From Henckelia pumila (lineage: Eukaryota > Streptophyta > Magnoliopsida > Lamiales > Gesneriaceae): a DNA stretch of 64,000 nt. Under the pieces are notes generated by a model that was not told where the DNA came from, ran no database searches, and saw nothing but the letters and a program-made list of their open reading frames with translations. The number at the start of each line of letters is the position of its first letter. Position 1 is the stretch's first letter. Both the position numbers and the translations under genes were made by a program. Shown in pieces: positions 10,573 to 20,969 of the stretch. Location: NCBI RefSeq assembly GCF_033568475.1, contig NC_133122.1:74485442-74549441 (forward strand), read 5' to 3'.

Positions 10573-10865
10573 TCTTCGATAGACGAGACTAATTGTAGTG
10601 AGTCGTCGAGTTTCTTCGAGCAATTTAGAGCTCCGACCGGAATTAGAAGCAGCTTCGAAACCAACCGATTCAGTTGTAACAGTGCAATTGAGCCGTTACG
10701 AATTTGAAGAAGTATTTTGAGAGACAGAGTCCGATTTGAGGCAGTGATTTCTGGAGTTAATTTTGAGAGGTGAATTCTTATTGCAGCCTTTGATATTATC
10801 CCTTATCTTTAAGATTGAACCGTATTCGATTTCGAGGACGAAATCAGTTCTTAGAGGGGGAGAAT
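10573..10865 (+). pseudogene. Element A 3' coding remnant and polypurine tract
   Basis: This is the rest of element A after the CACTA insert. No clear protein block is readable. It ends with gaggacgaaatcag and the purine tract agagggggagaat, which directly precedes the 3' LTR, as in other gypsy elements here. Confidence 0.6.
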
Positions 10866-13031
10866 TGTAACACCCCAAAATTAGCCTAATCGAGATTATA
10901 GAAAATTAAGATTATTAATCGAAGGTTAGGAAATTCGAAGATTTAATTGATATTTATTAAGGGACTGAACTGCAATTTTTGAAAAATTCAGGGACCAAAA
11001 TGCTAATTGGATTTTTGACTTGATATAAAAGGTGGAAAAGGGCATGAGTCACCATCTTCTTCCCTCTTTCCTCTCTCTCTCACGGCTAGCCAAAGTTCCA
11101 AAACGTGAGCTTTGAGCTTCCAGATTTCATTCCGTGCTCGATCCATCGATTAAAAATTAAATCCGAAGGCAGATTCACGATCACGACTGCGAGAGCTCCG
11201 TTGTACCGTAAGTTTTTCTTCGATCAACTATACTCCAATTTTTGGATTCCATTAGAAATTGATGAATTTCGGATATATCGTTCTTGAGCTAGCATAGATC
11301 GTATATTTGAAGTCGGATCGGAAAAAGAACGTCGTTCAGATTTGTTATGAATTTTTAGGCTTAAATTCGAAAATGTGATTTTTGGATTATTTGGAATTGG
11401 ATTGGATTGAATGAATTATTGATTTTATGAGTTGATTGGATTGATATATCGATGTTTGCATTTATGGCTAGTCGAATATATAGCCGTTATGCCGCCGTTT
11501 TGAGATTTTCTTATTTTGGGAGTTTTATTGAGTTTTGGAATTGATTTAAATTGGATGGATTGATATTGGATTCTTTTATATCTCCGTACATATTTGGTTG
11601 AAGATCGTGGAGTTCAAAATTGGCATAATTCGAATCGTTGAAGATTTGATCGAGAATGCTTGTCCGGATTGCAGCTACGTCGAATCAAGAAGAGGTAAAA
11701 GATGACATCGAAACGAAAACGGATGAATACTCGAGTTTCGATTGATTCTTGAGTCCCTAAATCACGTACATGCATGATTACCTGTTTAGGTTGATTGAAT
11801 TTCTTAAACGTATTACGATTACCATATGCATTCATATTGAGCCGAAAGATTTGATTACCTTTTGAATTAGACGTTCTGGGATTATAGTTGAGTGACATTG
11901 GTAGGCGAATTACTATAATGGCCGATCAACTCTCTATAGTTGCTCCGGAGTCTAGAGGATTGAATTATACATCATCCATCTCGAGGAGAGAGTCGGTGTG
12001 ATTGTTGTGATATTTTACCTCGGGATCCCAATTAAAGAAGAATTTTCGTTTGATTATCTGATTAGATAATCTTGAACCCTGATGACATGCTTTGCATTTT
12101 ATTGCATTTGAATTGAGTTATTATTATTCATGTTGTTGATATACTACGTGAAATTGCATGTTCGGTAGTTTATATATCATGTTTTGATATATTAGTTGAT
12201 ATTGCTTGTTATGTCTCTTTTACTGGGAATGTATTCTCACCGGAGTTATCCGGCTGTTGTCTTGTCTTTGTATGTGTGCTTGGCAACAGGTGGGACAGGT
12301 TCGAGTTTGAGGCAGCATGACTAGATCGAGTTGGGAATGATATAAGTGAGGACTTGGTTTAGAAGTCGAACTTTGTTTTCGAACTCGTTTTGTTCTTGTT
12401 GTATTTGGAATTGAAGAACTTAGAATTGATGCAAGTTCTACTCGTTTGAATATGTGTACAACTTATAACTATCATGTACTGTTTTTATACGGGTTGTATG
12501 GATTTATGCCTGATGAATTGAGGAATTTTGGAGTTGGAATTGAATTTGCATGAGCTGCAGCTATTTGATTTTTGCTGGTGTAACAGGGCACGGACCCCGT
12601 GCCACATCCGTGTGGGGGTCCTTGTACCTTCGCATTGTTTAATGGTACCATATTTGTTCATGCACGGACCCCGTGCCTTGGTTCGTGCATGGGTCCGGAT
12701 GGTTTCGATCAGAGGTTGTTAAATCTTGACTTTGAGAATCTAGGCACGGACCCGGGCACGGAGGGTGCACAAGGTCCGTGCATAAAATAAAGATTTGGGT
12801 TTTAGTGCATTATTTTTGCATGAACCCATGCACGGAGGGTGCACGGGGTCCGTGTATTTTGTGGCCTTCGAACCCTTGGCTATAGATTAATGCACGGACC
12901 CGGGCACGGAGGGTTCACGGGGTCTGTGCATGTCTTTTAATAAAAAAAAATTTTTGACCTTTTTGGTCCGGACTCTCCGTCGATTATTGAATGATTATTT
13001 TGATTAGATGATTAGAATCAAGGTCCTCACA
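10866..13031 (+). repeat. Element A 3' LTR
   Basis: It starts tgtaacacccc after the polypurine tract and ends cctcaca, 2166 bp. The last 373 bp match the LTR part at the window start. It holds the same cacggaccc/ggggtccgtg hairpin units (12585-12930), here with an additional upstream copy. Confidence 0.85.
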
Positions 13032-14712
13032 CATTTGAACACAATGCAAGTTGAAATGATGAAAACAGTTTGGTTGAAGAATTTTATCAATCACTTTCTA
13101 TGCAACATCTAGGTATATGAAGAACACATAAAATGCTTCAACAATGCATCTTAAAAACAGTGGTAAAAATAAAGTAAATGCAATAAAGTAATAGACAAGA
13201 GTTTGTTTATGGATGTTCGGAGCTCAATCTCCTAAGTTCTCCTTTTTTCTCCTCGGAAGGATTGAACTAGAAGACTTTGATTTATACAATCCATTTGTAC
13301 AAACCCACTCCAATACTAGGACTTACCCACTTCCTATCTTAGAACTCCTATCCACTCGATTGTAAGCACAACCTCAAAATCCGCATAATGTTTAACGTCT
13401 TTTATGCCAAGACTACAAACACAATCTTTAACGTCTTTGTGTTAAGACTCTCACTTAATTAATCTTTCAAAGTACATCTCTCGTATGTGTGTGAGTGAGC
13501 TCTCTTCAACTGATATACAAATATTTTAGACAAGGAAGAGTGTTCTAAAAACTTGGTTTGGTGTGAAGAAGTTGGCAGTGAATGCTCATCTTTCATCTTG
13601 TTCTTCACACCTTGGGCTTTGCTCTCATTCTAGCTAATTTCTTGAATTAGGCTGCTCATTCTTTGAATACCTTTCAAAAAACTTGTATTTCATCTTCAAG
13701 ATGTTGTATTTATAGGCTCCAATAGTGATATAGTCATTAGACACAGAAAAAGAGCTGTTGGAAGATTTATGTACTGTTTCTAGAGCTCAACTGAACTTGG
13801 AGTACTGTAGCAGTTTGGGTAGCAGTTGAGCAATCTTCAGTTTGGGTAGGTAAACTGATCTTGTCCAACATCATTTTTGGAGCGAGACTAACTTGGAGTT
13901 CAACTGAACTTTTGTGTGAAATTGATCTTGAATCTCAACGGAACGAAACTAAACTTGGAGCTCAACTGAACGAAACTGATCTTGGAGCTCAACTGAAGTA
14001 CTATAGCAGTTGAGCAAACTCAGTTTTGTAGCAAACTGATCTTGGCATGATCCGTTGATATCTGGGCAAAGTGGTGAACATGAAAGTTGTAGCACTTTGT
14101 CTTGAATTTCCAAGCATCAAGAATCACTCCATTTCGAGTTCATATGAGAGAGATATGCTCGAAATACCAGATTGTACCAAAAATTCTACTTTGTAGAATT
14201 TCAGTTCTGAACAAGAAATTTCAATGCAGTTTAGCAGCTCTTTATGCTCCGATTCAAACTTTGACTTGTGAATATGATTTGTAGATCATTCTCTTAGCTT
14301 TGTAATGCATGCTAAATCTTTCTATTTGAATAACCGAGCTGCATGATATCGCTGAAATACCATAACTGCTCAAGATCAACTGCTTTTGTTTTCTTGTTCA
14401 ACTGATCCAATTCAATTTTGTTTTGAGACATCTGTTTGATCTAGATAACATCCGTTTTTTCTCAACTGACGTGAAATACAATATGTTCCAAATTGAGTTT
14501 TCTATGTGTTCGTCTTGACAGCTAATAATTTTTATCAATGAGTTGTGAGATCCTTGAAACACTAGAGCTTCCCAGAAAATTAAGTTAGCTAAATTTCATT
14601 TTTGGCTTCCATCTTGAGTTTAACAACTTCACACTAGAGTAAATATGTTAGAAACACAATAACAAGTTTTGTTATCATCAAAATCAAGATTTTTTGTGTT
14701 TCACAACACAAC
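13032..14712 (-). repeat. Minus-strand LTR-like repeat
   Basis: No coding region is visible. Read on the minus strand it starts near 14712 with tgttgtgttgtgaaacac, followed by cttgattttgatgataac, a wording typical of some plant LTR starts. It has a TATA box (tataaata) at 13707-13714 and many caactgaactt/aactgatcttg words like those of the copia LTR at 59760-60779. It could be a solo LTR or a fragment; borders are uncertain because element A lies against it. Confidence 0.4.
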
Positions 14713-15132
14713 ATGATTCATCCGTACCTATCTCGGTTCCAGGATTATCAGACCGATTTCTGGTCGGTTCTAATCCGAACCGGTCCGTTAAGCATGTCTA
14801 CGTGATGTAACACTAATGCAGTGCTGATGTGGAGCTGATTTGTATAGTTTCACGTAAACATTTTCGAATAAAAATAACTAAAACTGCTAAAATCGCAACA
14901 TACAAGACTAAAAATAAAATATGAAAACATAGAGAACTGAAATTGTAAAGTGAGAAATATACCGAACTGAGTTTCCCTAATTAGATGGCCAATCAAGTGA
15001 AAAGGCCCAAAACTACAATCTATTCCCATAGCTAGCCGGAGGGCATACTTTTTCATGGGCCCAATTCCAACATGGCCCTAATAAATACTCATTCCCTCCA
15101 ATGTTCCGCCATTAACGCCCAAAGCTCCACCC
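14713..15132. other. Intergenic DNA upstream of the host gene
   Basis: No ORF of note. It should contain the promoter and 5' UTR of the gene starting at 15133; an ATG at 15071 is out of frame with that gene. Nothing else is recognised. Confidence 0.4.
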
Positions 15133-17747
15133 ATGGGTTCCAACAGCAAAGTTATCATGGAATTAGAGGGTAACGCCAGAAGTTCATCGGCTTCCTCTTT
15201 AGGTTGTTTTTCATCTCTCGTCTATATTTCTTTTTTCTATTAATTTTTTCTGAGTTCACTTTGGAGATTTAATGTTTTTTTCGTATGTAGGGTCGAAAAT
15301 TGTTTTTACTGGGAAAGTGTCTTATACTTTAAATTCTGATTCACTTGGTGAAAATCCCTCTATTTTTTCTGTTCTTAAGAGCCAAGGTAGTAGTGATCTT
15401 GTTTTTAGATTTTCTTTTTTTCTCTTTATGAAGTGGAAGCTTAAAGTTGAGATTTTCGGAGTTATAAGCGTAGAATGGCTTCTGGGTTTTGTGTATAAAG
15501 TCCAAAAAGAATTAATATCTGAACCATGTTTAGTATATTTGGAGTTATACAGGGTTTTTTTATGTGTCCTCGTTGCTGTTAATTAATTTGAATGCCAAAT
15601 GTACGCTTTAAGTGCTAATAATCTGACTTTCATTGTTTGAAATAATTAAGTGAACCGAGATTTCAAGGATGGTTTTTGGGTTGTTTTGCTTTGAATTTTA
15701 TTGGGGCTAATGATTGTTTCAGCTACAAAAACACTGGGATATTGCTTTGAAATTTGATCTAGTGTACGTATTAGTGCTAAATTTCTTATTATACATCTTT
15801 AAGTCTGACGAAGGTTCATCCATTTAGGCATAGTTTTGGTTATTAGTCTTTAGTTGATTGGATGTACTTGTTAGCATCGATTTGCGGTTACTTAAATTGG
15901 ATTCTAATGCATCATGATCACAAATGCAAAGAGTGAATTAGTTGGTCTAGATGGTTTTTTGTAATTTATCTGTTGTTTAATTTTTTTGTATTGATGTAAT
16001 CATGTCACTGTAGGTTCTTTAGTAGTTGTGTTTGTTGTATATAGCTAAAACAGTATGACTTGGAAATGTGGTCGTCTCAACTCTGTATTGCTTTCTTGTA
16101 CTGATGTTATTTTAAGTTCTTGAAAATTTTAATATTACTAATGTCTAGATTGGACGAGTCAGTAGTAGATGCAAATTTTCATATTAAAAGACAATATTCT
16201 TAAAATATTGAGTTAGTGTTTGAGATTTCTTTTAGGAAGCGCTTTTGGGTTTTTCCTTCACAAAATAGTTTTCAAATTTTGTGCAAGAAAAGCTCAAAAG
16301 TGCTTCCAAGAAGCAATCTCAAGCACTACCTGAGTGTGAGAGGTTGTTGTTTGCATGTAGTGGTTGATAGAACCATATATATCAAAAGTTGACAAAGCAT
16401 AGAGGCTCAAACTTCACCTAGATGCAGACATGACTCGATCCATTGGTGTAGTGTTCACCCTGTTTGTCAAGCACGGGCATTTTAGCACTTTAAAATCTCA
16501 GGACAACCTTTAAGCATGCCTTAAATTTAGAGACAGAAAATCAATTGGCATGGGTTCCCTTCATGTGAAACGTGAATTACAAATCAATTAGTTTTGCTTA
16601 ACCACTAACAAAATTTTGTTGTTGTTTAATAGCCAGTCTGATAAATTTTGAACGATATAGATTAATTGTTTTTTGAACTAGTTAGATATTGGTGTATTAT
16701 CTCTTAGTGTGCCTCTCTTAAATAATGTGTGTGAGTTGGCTCGTGCCTTGTGCTTAGTTCTTGCGCTTTAGTGCTTACTACTCCTATATTAATGGAGAAT
16801 AGAACTAAGCCATCTTTCCAAGAGCCAATAGGTCTTCTTTTTCCGAGACAAGATCTTGAAAACCTCAAAAATTTTAGGTTCCTTGGAAGTGGTTTTGGAG
16901 GTTTATTCTTCCAATGTAATTGCATATATGCCTGATTAGTAAGCTGGCCCATTACTTCAGTAGAATTGTGTAATTCCATACTCAATAAAAAGAACGATTG
17001 GTGTGGTTTCGTAAATTTGCATGAGCAATCTCTTCTTTTTGCATTTTTATTCTGTTTTGTCATTTAAAATACTGGATTTTAGTGCATAGAATCAACCATG
17101 GACTTTAATGTTTAGTAGTAGCCTTTGGTTAAACTGTTCAACATGTATGTCATGTCACAACACTTTTTGTTGGCACTTGGTAGTTCTAGGCAAAGCGAAG
17201 GACTTCCTGGATGCGATGTCTGAATCAAACAAAACCTTGTTGCAAGATGCAAAGGTACAAAATTGCACTCTTAACAAATCATCTGTTTCTTTGTTTTTTT
17301 TTGCAACTGGTGGAATATTAGTATCTTGTTTTGCAGGGAAATCCTGATAACTATGATATCGAAGTACTTAGTGGAAAAGAGTCACACATCATTGAAATGG
17401 TAGACGCTCCCACATTCCCATTTTTCCATTTCTTCAGCCTTCGGTGATTCGTATAGATGATTCCCATATGAACATTTTTGTAGGATTTAATGCTAGGCAT
17501 TACCGATCTTCATACCCTAGAGGCTGTTGCTGCAGCAGAAGCTGCCATGGCTGGTTATCAACAAGTAATTTCCGTGGATGCAAGTAGCAGTTCAGAATCT
17601 GATGATGAAGGAAATGAAGATGGGAATGATGAGGGTGCTGATGAAAATAGTAATAATTCTTCAAAATCTAATGGGAGAGATTTTTCGTGGAAATCATCAA
17701 AAAGCCGAAGATCAAGAAAACGATCCAAGATTGTGGAGCTGTGCTAA
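15133..17747 (+). CDS. Five-exon host gene, NOPCHAP1/DUF4598-like protein
   Basis: I infer exons 15133-15202, 15291-15386, 17190-17254, 17337-17399 and 17484-17747, each with GT/AG borders and joining in one frame of 185 residues. The N-terminus (MGSNSKVIMELEG) is Ser-rich. The core reads FLDAMSESNKTLLQ, then YDIEVLSG, then HIIEMDLMLGITDLHT and EAVAAAEAA. This order fits the NOPCHAP1 (C12orf45, DUF4598) family, a chaperone linking the R2TP complex to box C/D snoRNP assembly, with its leucine/asparagine helix and IEMD motif. An acidic Ser/Asp/Glu stretch and a basic tail (SRRSRKRSKIVEL) follow, suggesting a nuclear protein. Intron 2 is 1.8 kb and holds nothing I recognise. The gene looks intact; the family call is from motif memory. 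A poly-A-like stretch follows near 17865. Confidence 0.65.
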
Positions 17748-18327
17748 GATTGCTGGTGGGTGGTTAATTCCACATGAACAGATTTTTATATAATTTGTGT
17801 TTGCTCAATTTTTAAAGATGCGGGTGTGATAGGTGCTAAAAGCACCAATTTGGTTGAAATACAGTAAAAAAAATTAACCTCTTCAAATCAAAATATAACA
17901 AATTCTTGATTTGATTGTTGATTATAATCTTTCAAGCTAACAACTTACCAAAAGAAAACCTAAAGAAACAACATAAAAAACTTGGAGAATAAACGATTCA
18001 CATTATTTACTATGAATACTTTGGTTGACCTCGATTAGATTAATTGGACGGTTCAGATCACTTGTGGCAATTAATCTTGATCCAATGGTTGTGACTTGTT
18101 CTGAGATTGATTACTTAAGCTGGTAAGTTGGTTGAGTGAGGTTAATGTGCATCTTGCTATTTTTCATCCGATAGGCTATCGCATTCTCTACAATCCGGGC
18201 ATCATCTTGGAATCAAGTTCATCTCTAAGACTACTCCGACTCTAGTTGAAGACGGAGTGTGAGAGCTGCGCTATTGGTTCTTGTTTATATTGCATAAGCT
18301 TTCTGTCATAGCTTGTACTTTGTATTT
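17748..18327. other. 3' UTR and intergenic DNA after the host gene
   Basis: AT-rich, no supported ORF. It should hold the 3' UTR of the preceding gene. It ends at the target site of element D. Confidence 0.4.
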
Positions 18328-18332
18328 GTGCC

Positions 18333-19606
18333 TGTGAAGCCACGGTTATGCATGAACTATAGCAAAGGAATTGTAACAGGTTTATGCATGCACTATAGCA
18401 AAGGAGTTGTAACGGCTAGCAACCAAGAGTTGTAACAGCTGAAATAATGAGGAATCATGGCTGTTAATGAGCATTATTGGCCATGAATGAGAAGACCCTT
18501 CACCTGGTTATTTTCTCCTATAAATAGTGGCAAAAACCTCAAGGAAATCACGCAAAAATTCGAGCACCACCACTTAACATTTCGGGCTCCAGCTCTATCA
18601 TTTCTAAGAAGCAGAAATTATGTCCAAGTATTGAGCAGAATTTCTGTCAAAGTTGAAGCGTACTTCCTGTCCCAGTTTCGAGCAATCAACTACAGCAAGC
18701 TAAGTCAAGAAGCTGTCCGAAGTCGATCCAAGAAGCAGTGCCGAAGTCAATCTTGAACCTGGTTCGAGATTTGCTCTAGTTTGAAGGCCTTCCACAACTC
18801 ATATTTCTGCACGATTTTCTTACAAATCACTTAAAGTAAGAGGACTTATATTTATATATGTTTTTAAAAACGTTCATGATCTTGTTTGTGAAAATTCAAT
18901 CGTACATCGTCTGGTTCATATTTCCTTGAATTTCGTACATGTTTATTCCATGAAACTCCTTGTTATGCACTAATAGAATTCGACTTAAGAAGTGGATAAG
19001 AAATTCCGAAATCATGATAAGATATGATATGGACCTGATTCGGTGGGTTATAACCGTTTAGGTCTCGTCCCCTTAGAGGAGTAACAATTAGGGACTGATT
19101 AGTAGCCATGATTAACGAGATGAATAACAGTGATATGTCTAAGTTTATGTTTCATTCATGATATGTGTTGATGCTCAGTTTCATGTTTTGCCTTGTCTTG
19201 ATTTATGTTGCGATATGTGTTGGAACATGCTTCCTTTGAACTCATATATATATATATGTATATTCGACATTTGCATGTACGATTGGTCCCCTCTTGCTGA
19301 GTATTTCCCAAAACACTCATCCCCCTTACTTCCCTTCCCAGATATCGAAGAGCAGTTGGATGACGATGAGCAACACGCATTCTGGGGTTGATGATCAAGT
19401 CTAAAATTATGGAAATGCTAGCAGTCTTATTAGTTTTATTATCTTTTATGTTTCGCTTCCACTATTGTCATGTTTTGATATTGTAAAGACATTTCTGGAT
19501 TTGTAAAAGACTGGTTGAAGGCTATTTATACACTACATGGCTTGTTGTTTTACAATTTAAAATTGTTAACAACGCCGATGCTGCATTCCAATCTCGGGGC
19601 GTGACA
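18333..19606 (+). repeat. Element D 5' LTR
   Basis: 1274 bp with tg...ca ends. It matches 38212-38901 joined to 58465-58889. A segment of about 150 bp present here (19275-19425) is missing from the 3' LTR. Confidence 0.9.
18519..18527 (+). promoter_or_regulatory. TATA box of element D LTR
   Basis: tataaatag after a pyrimidine-rich ttttctcc, kept in the 3' LTR at 38399-38407. This is the probable core promoter of the element. Confidence 0.6.
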
Positions 19607-19612
19607 TTTTTG

Positions 19613-19624
19613 TGGTATCAGAGC
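19613..19624 (+). other. Primer binding site of element D
   Basis: tggtatcagagc, a full match to the usual initiator-Met tRNA site, six bases after the LTR. Confidence 0.8.
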
Positions 19625-20072
19625 CGCCAGGTTCATAATCCGGGTGGGAATTCCTTATAAAATTTTTGGCAGTTTCTCATAGTAGGTCAAAAGGCCAATG
19701 TAGTCCCCTCCGAAACGATCTCACAAATTAAAGTCATCGCAAAATTACTTTTTGCCATGAGGAAACTCTTATTTCGGCCGAATTCATTCATTTAGGCCTC
19801 CGAAATCGCGTTTTTTCCGTTTTAGGAAAGATTTAGAATGCTTATAACTTTTTATAAAAAAACTCGAAATCCAATTCCGTCGATTGTGTCACGATCCTCA
19901 CAATAGATATTGTCAGCTCAATTAAAAATCTCAAAATTTTTCATTTTTGGAAAATTTTTCCGAAAAGTCCTGTTTCGTTTGTAATTATTGCAAACTGTTC
20001 ATGTGTTGTGTAATTGCTGATTTCTGATATTTTGTTCTAAGCCTTGCCTTTCCATTTGTTTTCTTTCAGGAA

Positions 20073-20747
20073 ATGGCGCCAAGTTTTCCTCGTACCCGTG
20101 CCCATTCCATCTTTCGCATGAAGCAACTGATTATTGTTAACCAGAAGCATAAGAATACTCAACTTTGTGCTAAGGTTGTTCTTGCTAGGCGTGAGCAGCG
20201 AGAATGGGAGAAGAGGGCCAACAAGTACTTCTATGAGTTAGAGCAAGTGAGGGGGGATAACATATATCTTCGTGATGACATGGACCTTAATCACTTCCGT
20301 GAAGAAGCTCTGCGCAATCAAGTGATTAAGTCTGAAGAAGAGCATAACAAAACGAAAGGAAAAATGGAGGCAGCTGAGATAGAGCATAAGCAGACAAAAT
20401 ACAGATTGGGGACAGCACAGGACACCATAGCAGAGCTGTCTGGTATTGTTAGCCACTTGACTAAACAAGTGGAGCATGAGAAGCAGTTGGGGCAGCAGTC
20501 CTGCGCAGAACATGGGCAGCGTCTTCAACAGATGCGAGATCGTATCCAGCAGCTGGAAGCTCAAGTCCAGCAATTGCAGGGTACAGTGGAAAACTTGAAT
20601 AATCATAATGCTATTCTACTCCAGGCTGTAAATCAGCTGCAAGAAGAGGATTCCGAGGAAGAACCCGAGGAAGATCCGAAAGAGATAGAGGTTGAGGAAG
20701 AGCCCGTCGAAGCCGTGGGGGATGGAGAAGTTATAAACTTAGATTAG
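20073..20747 (+). CDS. Extra ORF before gag: coiled-coil protein with acidic tail
   Basis: A complete 224-residue frame starting MAPSFPRTRAHSIF. Residues about 45-190 are charged and Gln/Leu-rich with heptad-like spacing (RIQQLEAQVQQLQGTVENLN), so a long coiled coil is likely. The last 35 residues are almost all Glu/Asp (EEDSEEEPEEDP) and end INLD. It is not gag, protease or RT, and I do not recognise a family. It lies between the primer site and gag in the sense direction. A pyrimidine tract ending in ctttcag lies just before its ATG, like a splice acceptor. Extra ORFs are known in some plant Ty3/gypsy elements; function unknown. It could be a structural partner of Gag. Confidence 0.7.
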   Translation: MAPSFPRTRAHSIFRMKQLIIVNQKHKNTQLCAKVVLARREQREWEKRANKYFYELEQVRGDNIYLRDDMDLNHFREEALRNQVIKSEEEHNKTKGKMEAAEIEHKQTKYRLGTAQDTIAELSGIVSHLTKQVEHEKQLGQQSCAEHGQRLQQMRDRIQQLEAQVQQLQGTVENLNNHNAILLQAVNQLQEEDSEEEPEEDPKEIEVEEEPVEAVGDGEVINLD

Positions 20748-20969
20748 TATGGATGCTTTAGTCACTATTCAGCTGTGTTTCTTTGTCACTTATTTCAAAT
20801 TCTGTTGTTGTTTTAAATCCCAACAAAAACTATCAGTTGTTATTTTGATTCAGTGTTATTTTGAGATTCAATAAATGATCTTTTGATTATCTATGTGTTC
20901 AACTTGTCCAGTTATGCTTCTAATACATAAATATATCAAAATCTTAGAAACTTTACGCGATTGTAGGAC

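Larger units (their letters stand above)
1..13031 (+). mobile_element. Element A: old, decayed Ty3/gypsy LTR retrotransposon, 5' end cut by the window
   Basis: Bases 1-366 match the last part of 10866-13031, so these are the two LTRs of one element. Between them lie, in order, a tRNA-Met-type primer site, a gag remnant with two zinc knuckles, RT, RNase H and integrase remnants, and a polypurine tract. Every coding part is broken by many stops and frameshifts, so the element is old and dead. It hosts solo LTR B (3003-4445) and CACTA element C (5212-10569). The 5' target duplication lies outside the window; the 3' copy would be 13032-13036 (cattt). Confidence 0.85.

Noticed and set aside
10278..10664. 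Minus-strand ORF of 128 codons
   Set aside because: It runs through the acaacgctttt subterminal repeats of the CACTA element; its protein is only a translation of the repeat.
16704..17063. Minus-strand ORF of 119 codons in intron 2 of the host gene
   Set aside because: No motif, and it lies across intron sequence; chance open frame.
18487..18756. ORF of 89 codons after the D LTR TATA box
   Set aside because: It is within the LTR leader and is altered in the 3' LTR copy; no known motif.
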